Positions 58,901 to 64,000 of a stretch of 64,000 nt of DNA are shown piece by piece. Both the position numbers and the translations under genes were made by a program. This DNA is from Seminavis robusta (lineage: Eukaryota > Bacillariophyta > Bacillariophyceae > Naviculales > Naviculaceae): contig CAICTM010000192.1 of assembly GCA_903772945.1 (NCBI GenBank), positions 1 through 64,000 on the forward strand, written 5' to 3'. Below the pieces are notes generated by a model, which saw only the letters and a list, made by a program, of their open reading frames with translations, had not been told where the DNA came from and did no database searches. Every line of letters starts with the position of its first letter. Position 1 is the stretch's first letter.

Positions 58901-61324
58901 GCTCTTGATGAAGACTACTGGCTATCCAAGTTTGACAAATGGGGGTTGGCAAACCTTCCAGCAAAGGCGATAAGCACTGGAGACCCCAGGCTGTATGATA
59001 CTGCAGCTGCAGGAGCTGTTGGCCCAGAAGACTTCTCCACCAGATATGCCAACACCATCACAGCTGTCTTTGGGCATGAAGTTGACATATCAAAATCATG
59101 GGCTGAGAATGGACTCACATCTCTCAAGAGTGCTGAGCTGAGGAACAGAGTGGAAGAGGAGCTGCTTGTGGTCCTTCCAGCAAACTTTGAACAGCTCTAC
59201 CCAACACCAAGTGAACTATTTGTCTTCTTGAAAGCATCAGGGGGCAAAGGCTTTCCAAAGCAAGACATGGACAATCACCCAGCCATTGTTGCAAACCCAC
59301 CAAGAGTCACAATAAGCAAGCTACAACTTGGATTGATGCAGTTCGTTGGCTCAATCATGGTGCTTTTTTTGATTTTGATCTCCATTGTGCCCTCCTACTT
59401 CCTTGCCTCCTGGGTAATGGATCAATGCAGCTCAGCTGAAAGTGGGAAATGTTGGAGTCCAATTGTTTGGATGATAATGCCATTGATCTTCCCTCTGTAT
59501 ATCCTTTCCTTCTCGCTGGATGTGGCCTTCGTCAAGTTTGTCGTCATTGGGGTATATCAGCAAAGACAAATGGAGCTCCTATCATGGGACTACATCCGAT
59601 GGTGGTTCATGGACCGACTAATTGAGGTCTGGGAGTCAATTGCAGGACAGTTTGTTCTTGAGACAAAGTTCATTTGGGTCTTCTACTGGCTCCTTGGAGC
59701 AGACCTGGCATGGTCAGCCAAGATTGAAGCATACATCCGCGAGTTTGACCTAGTAGAGGTGGGCAGCAATGCCACAGTTGGGTACCCCATTAGGTGCAGG
59801 AAGTTTTCTCTCTCAACAGGATCAATCCCCAGGATAACATTTCACCCCATCATTATTGGGAAAGACAGTCAGGTGTCTGGGATGGTGAGTCTTGGTGCTG
59901 TCATTGGTGATGGTAGCAAGGTGGAGAAACTGTCTGTTGTGGAAGAAGGAGCTATAGTTCCTGATGGTGTGCTTGCAAAAGGAAACCCAGCACGTCATGG
60001 TGGATCAGTTGATCATTCCAGATCAGAGATTTGGAAAGAGAACCTTCTGGAATTGTTCAAGATTCTGTGGATGCTTTCAGAAACCTATCATTTTTTCACA
60101 CTGTCTTACTTGGTCCATATCACGCTCATTCAAATCATGCCCACATGGCGATATGAGATCATCCTGCACTGGCTCCTTCTTTTTCTTGCCTCCTCCTTCC
60201 TTGCCCTCCTCACAAGCATTCCACTCAAGTGGCTTTTGATTGGTAAACGGGATCCATGCGATGAGTACGGTGGTTCACTTTATCGGCAAGCAACCAATTG
60301 GGCATGTGACTTCCACTTCCGTGTAGCTTCTTGGCCTCTTACTCCATTCTTTGGTCAAACAAGGCTCTGGCACATCATCCTTTTCCTCCATGGCCTTGAT
60401 GTGGATATAGAATCTTGCATCAGCAACCCATACAGGATCTTCCTCCCGTCCAAAGTTGACTTTGTCAAGATCCACAAATCATTTGTTGCTACCAGCAACA
60501 TGGATTTAAGTAAGCGAGGAAGGGGCAAGATTGAGATTATCAGCAGCAGCATTGGTTACAATGCGAATCTTCGCGCAGGAGTCAAGATCATGCAATCCAC
60601 AATCCCACCAAGATCTGATGTCTCAGATAGCATCTATGATTTAAACCAGTCCCGCAAGGCTTTCAAGTCTCGGTTCATCATGGATTTGGTCCTACCTGAG
60701 GTTTTGCAAATTCTGCTCAATGTGATCCTTTTTCTTTGTTTTATACCTTCTTTTGAGATTGGCCTTCTTGCTGTAAACAGCGGTTCAGTTGGCATAACCT
60801 CATGTGGTCTAGCTGCAGCCATTGTTCTTCAATTGTTTATGTGGATTCTCTTGGCACGAGCTCTTGAAACAATCATGTTGATTCCAAGAAGACATGCCCG
60901 ACTCACTGGTCCATTTGGTATCTACATCAACCATGTTTGGCAATTCCGAAATGGAAACTGGGTGGAGATGCTTCTGTATGGCACACCAATGTTTGGCTAC
61001 TATGCTAGGATGATGGGTGCTGAAGTTGATGGTGACCTCTGGTACTATGGAAACTCTATCTATGAATTCACCAAGCTCCACTTTCATGGTGGTACGATTG
61101 TGGATGATTCCCATGTTAGTGGTCACTACATTGATGGCAATGGGCTGACTTTGAAGGACACATTTGTGTCAGGGGTGATGCATCCAGGATGCTACGCCTC
61201 TGCTGGATCAGTGGTCCCTGGAGAAGAGAATGGTCCATGGAAAGTCTTCTTGAACACTGGTGCTGATATTGGCTGGCCAAGCTTTGTGACTTGTGATGAC
61301 GAGCCTGTTGATTCGGCCGTTTAG
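55953..61324 (+). CDS. FAAL-carrier-membrane acyltransferase-like megasynthase, copy 3, with a frameshift in exon 1
   Basis: Exons 55953-56620, 56704-58548 and 58632-61324 with two 83-bp GT-AG introns at the positions used in copy 1, about 1735 residues long. FAAL motifs are YTSGSTGCPKG, APNFAY, WLDTGDLG, GRVKDVIIVNGKNYYPTD and TTSGKLKRSE. The middle helical region, the carrier domain (NGLTSLKS), six membrane helices and three beta-helix segments follow, ending with YASAGSVVPGEENGPWK. Anomaly: just after MISHKN (about 56526) exon 1 is five bases shorter than its paralogues, so the reading frame changes and exon 1 is 668 nt, the wrong phase for the intron. Everything downstream is open in the expected frame. 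This is either a recent inactivating change or an assembly error. Confidence 0.78.
56621..56703 (+). other. Intron 1 of FAAL gene copy 3
   Basis: GTAGGT..GGATAG, 83 bp, at the conserved HDMGL position. Confidence 0.82.
58549..58631 (+). other. Intron 2 of FAAL gene copy 3
   Basis: GTAAGTTG..CCTTCAG, 83 bp. Splicing gives VAWVGDRNSSTW, which aligns with VAWIGDDYSSTW of copy 1. Confidence 0.85.
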
Positions 61325-61947
61325 CAACTTGTAAGAATGACATCTACTTTAGATTAGTGCAGAGTCAACATGTTCTTTGGACGGTTATACCTTTGGACTA
61401 GACCGTCGCTCCCATGGCTTCTGGAGGCGTCGGATGTCGCACCCATACGGCACGATGTAATGGCGATCGCTCAACCAAAAAGGTGGAGCTGACTTCCGTT
61501 TAGGCACGGTATACATCTGACACTGGTATTAACCTCTCCGTTTCCCTCCTACACAGAGAGGATGGAAGTTTGTATGATCATGAATGCTTCTCCTTAGAAT
61601 TCAGAGTGCGACCATCAAGGTCGACGATCCACTGGAGCCAAAAAGAACACCCCCCTTCCTGAGAGGGACGACGCTTTTGAAAGAAAGCAGGGAGCAATCA
61701 AGGATCGAGCATACCTTACGTACACACGTATAACGAGGTCGCCCGACCTGTGCAAGACGGTACCTTTTACGGTATAGGTATAACAACTCCATGGAAGGAG
61801 GCATTGAAGCGATAATCTAATCGTCCGCACCGCAGCATCTGTCTGTTGATCGCATGGATCAAAGTTGGAGCGACGGTCAACAAAAATCGGAAACACAAAC
61901 TAAGTAAGTATGGAAGTAAGCTTCCACGCCCGCAAGAAATAATAGGG
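61325..61947. other. Intergenic region downstream of FAAL copy 3
   Basis: No gene seen. Confidence 0.5.
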
Positions 61948-62033
61948 GGGGGGTATTAGAGTAGATGGATTATCTACGGAAGCCAGCCAGGGCCAGGCTT
62001 AAGCAAAGAAGAGTCAAAATTCAGGAGATGATT
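61948..62033 (-). mobile_element. Very short LINE tail
   Basis: A G-rich end, then TTAGAGTAGATGGATTATCTAC and CCAGGCTTAAGCAAAGAAGAG, matching the 3' ends of the LINE-like copies. It is truncated at about 62033. Confidence 0.6.
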
Positions 62034-62169
62034 ATTCGAACTGCATGGTCCATTGCTCCAAAGATGCACCCGCTGCAGCACTCGTGTTGCAACAGAGCAC
62101 GGGTATGGTTCGATCGGATCGTGCAGTTATGTTTGCCAGCCCACGTATATGGCTGGGAAGTTACTATGG

Positions 62170-62355
62170 ATTATATAGAGAGTGCTAAGATGAGGATGGG
62201 GACAGAGCTCGAGGGGAGGGCACGATGCAGGAACGCAAGGCAAGCAATCAAGTGCGCAAGCAGGGCAACATGGAAACCAAGGGGTGAAGGCAGGAGGGCA
62301 GGGAGGAGCAAAGGAGCAAGACTTGCGGAAGAGATCGAGGGCACCACGTATATAG
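62170..62355 (+). repeat. Dispersed GC-rich repeat, copy 3
   Basis: Closely matches 33577-33755. Confidence 0.65.
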
Positions 62356-62379
62356 CTGCAGCAGGCACATGTACTGTAC

Positions 62380-62583
62380 CGACCCGCATCTCTGTTGCCC
62401 TTGTGAAAGCTACCCATTTATGTCTCTGTGGATCCCTCAAAGCTAACCCATTTGGCCCCCGCAATGGTCCTCACTTTCTCACCCCTGATCCCAAAGAACC
62501 CTGTCCTGAATTTCGACTGTCCTTTGCTGAAGCCTGGCCCCAGCTGGCTTCGGTAGATAATCTACCTACTCTAACCCCCTTAG
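62380..62583 (+). mobile_element. 5'-truncated LINE-like fragment with 3' tail
   Basis: Encodes ISVALVKATHLCLCGSL..FLTPDPKEPCPEFRLSF and ends in TAGATAATCTACCTACTCTAACCCCC. Same family as 32460-33366 but more diverged. Confidence 0.62.
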
Positions 62584-64000
62584 ACTGTACTATCCGTTAT
62601 TAGACGTTCAGTTTTTTTGTTGTTGTACCGTACATACTTATTCCGCGATCGCTCGAAGTATCGAGCCCATGAATGAAAATTTTCGTAGCATTGGGACGAT
62701 CCTCGCGCCCTGGATTTCGATCGCTAATCTTTTGTCCTCTCTCCCATGTCCTCATTCAGGCTAAACTTTCTCGTTTGGTTTGTATGCTCACTCCTTAATG
62801 TCTGACTCACACCCCTGTATTCTCACCACTGGGGGTCCCTCCCAACCCATACACCCTTCTAGACGATTTTCGATTATTAAAAAGTGTTTGCTTCCAACAA
62901 CGACAGAAGAAGAGGACGTTCGGCTCTGCGGTCGCAAAATAGTACAGTATACATGCGACTCAAATCTCCAGTTATAGAGCAGCTGGCCTACTAACAAGGC
63001 ACAACTGTACATGACAGCAATGTGAGGTCACGGCCATTGGGAGCATTCAAGAACGAGGTTCATGCTTCGCAAAAGGGACAGCGAGATGCGGATCATGGGG
63101 CCGTTTCTGCATGGTTTTTGTCCGCCCAAAGTGACAATCCGGAGAAAGCTCGTCACAGAGACCAGACGGTACATGCGCAGAAGCTGCAGAGACCAAAACT
63201 ACAGCCTTTTAGTTTCGTTCTTGGTTGCGTGCATGGACATGAAGGATCGAGATAATCTACCTACTCTACCGCATATAAGCTGTTGGGGCGCGATACATCT
63301 ACAGGTTCCACGGCGAGGATTTCGCTATTTTTAAAAACCAACAGAACTGCCAATGTCAATGACTCGGACCATTCTGATTTTAAATATCTATTCGGAGCAC
63401 TTTCGTCGCGCAGGCACTAGCTAGCTAGTAGTAGACTAATGAGATTACCACTGGAGTATCCAGGAGGAGCTCGCTAAACTCCACTCAGTAAGCCCAAGTC
63501 AAATACTCCAGAGTACAGCGTGACAGACAACATGATAGTTAGACACCATGCCACCAAACTATCGCACGATAGGTTACAATTGTGTGAAAAGCCCGAGAAA
63601 AAGCGACGGCAACAATGCATTGGAGTACGCCATGGAGAGGACCAAGACCGAGCAGGCCAACCGCGGATGTGAGGAGAAGGAAAGACCTTGAGAATGAATT
63701 CCTGAAGATATCCGATGGCTCTATCTTGGTTCTCGTCTGGTCTGGACTATACCCCTCCATATGACACGTACTGTCCGATTGGCTTCCGTAGATAACCTCC
63801 CTACGCTAAACCCCCTTGTCGTCTTCGACATGCCCTGCATTTTGGCCGAAGGGTCTAGTATATGGCTGACGCCTCACCCCAGTACTTGTACACTCAGAGA
63901 GTGCCCGACGTTTGTCTGCCACTGCATCTCTGGTTGTTGCGTTTTGACGAGTGCAATTACCGTCGCGCGACAGATCACGTGAACAGCAGGACCAAAAGGG
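62584..64000. other. Intergenic region with two more partial LINE tails
   Basis: Tail-like sequences occur at 63249-63273 (GATAATCTACCTACTCTACC) and 63779-63815 (CTTCCGTAGATAACCTCCCTACGCTAAACCCCC). No supported gene. The motif TAACGGATAGTACAG near 62590, read on the other strand, recalls the repeat near 30180. Confidence 0.5.

Noticed and set aside
17006-61324. Classical multi-module NRPS or PKS cluster
   Set aside because: There are no condensation, ketosynthase, acyltransferase, reductase or thioesterase motifs. Each protein has one ligase and one carrier domain only.
1-64000. tRNA or rRNA genes
   Set aside because: I looked for typical A and B box or cloverleaf patterns and rRNA-like blocks by eye and saw none I could support. 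A covariance-model search would be needed to exclude them.

Overview
The window looks like nuclear DNA of a stramenopile alga, most likely a diatom. The protein genes are interrupted by short GT-AG introns of about 70-105 bp. The LTR elements resemble the diatom copia-like (CoDi) and gypsy groups, and much of the DNA between genes is repeats. The species cannot be read from the sequence.

Layout. (1) Positions 1-16.3 kb are a nested retroelement graveyard. Pieces of a copia-type pol gene (1269-2260 and 15891-16250, + strand) flank about 13.6 kb of later insertions: a family of short LTR elements with a proline/threonine-rich gag-like reading frame, one of them cleanly bounded (3068-5524), and a gypsy element (10497-15108) that landed inside one of their LTRs. 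Part of a second gypsy copy opens the window. (2) Positions 17.0-22.4 kb hold the first of three large paralogous genes on the minus strand. (3) Positions 22.6-38.8 kb hold a palindrome-packed inverted-repeat element, a membrane-anchored sulfotransferase-like gene, a secreted beta-propeller (FG-GAP-like) gene and its damaged inverted copy, and several 5'-truncated LINE-like fragments. (4) Positions 41.2-45.4 and 55.9-61.3 kb hold the second and third paralogues on the plus strand. Between them lie a five-exon secreted metallo-beta-lactamase-fold gene with a 16-nt microexon and a second palindrome-rich inverted-repeat element. (5) The last 2.7 kb are mostly LINE tails and dispersed repeats.

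The main biological signal is the trio of genes that each fuse a fatty acyl-AMP ligase (FAAL) domain, a phosphopantetheine carrier domain, and a six-helix membrane domain carrying three left-handed-beta-helix segments. That last domain resembles the terminal domain of bacterial poly-lysine synthetase (Pls) and related NRPSs. By family logic such a protein would activate a fatty acid, load it on its own carrier and pass it to an unknown acceptor at a membrane. The three copies differ: one lacks a middle module of roughly 400 residues together with its intron, and one has a frameshift in its first exon.

A second theme is a set of non-coding elements built from arrays of short palindromes (22.6, 34.6 and 50.2 kb), each with a different palindrome sequence.
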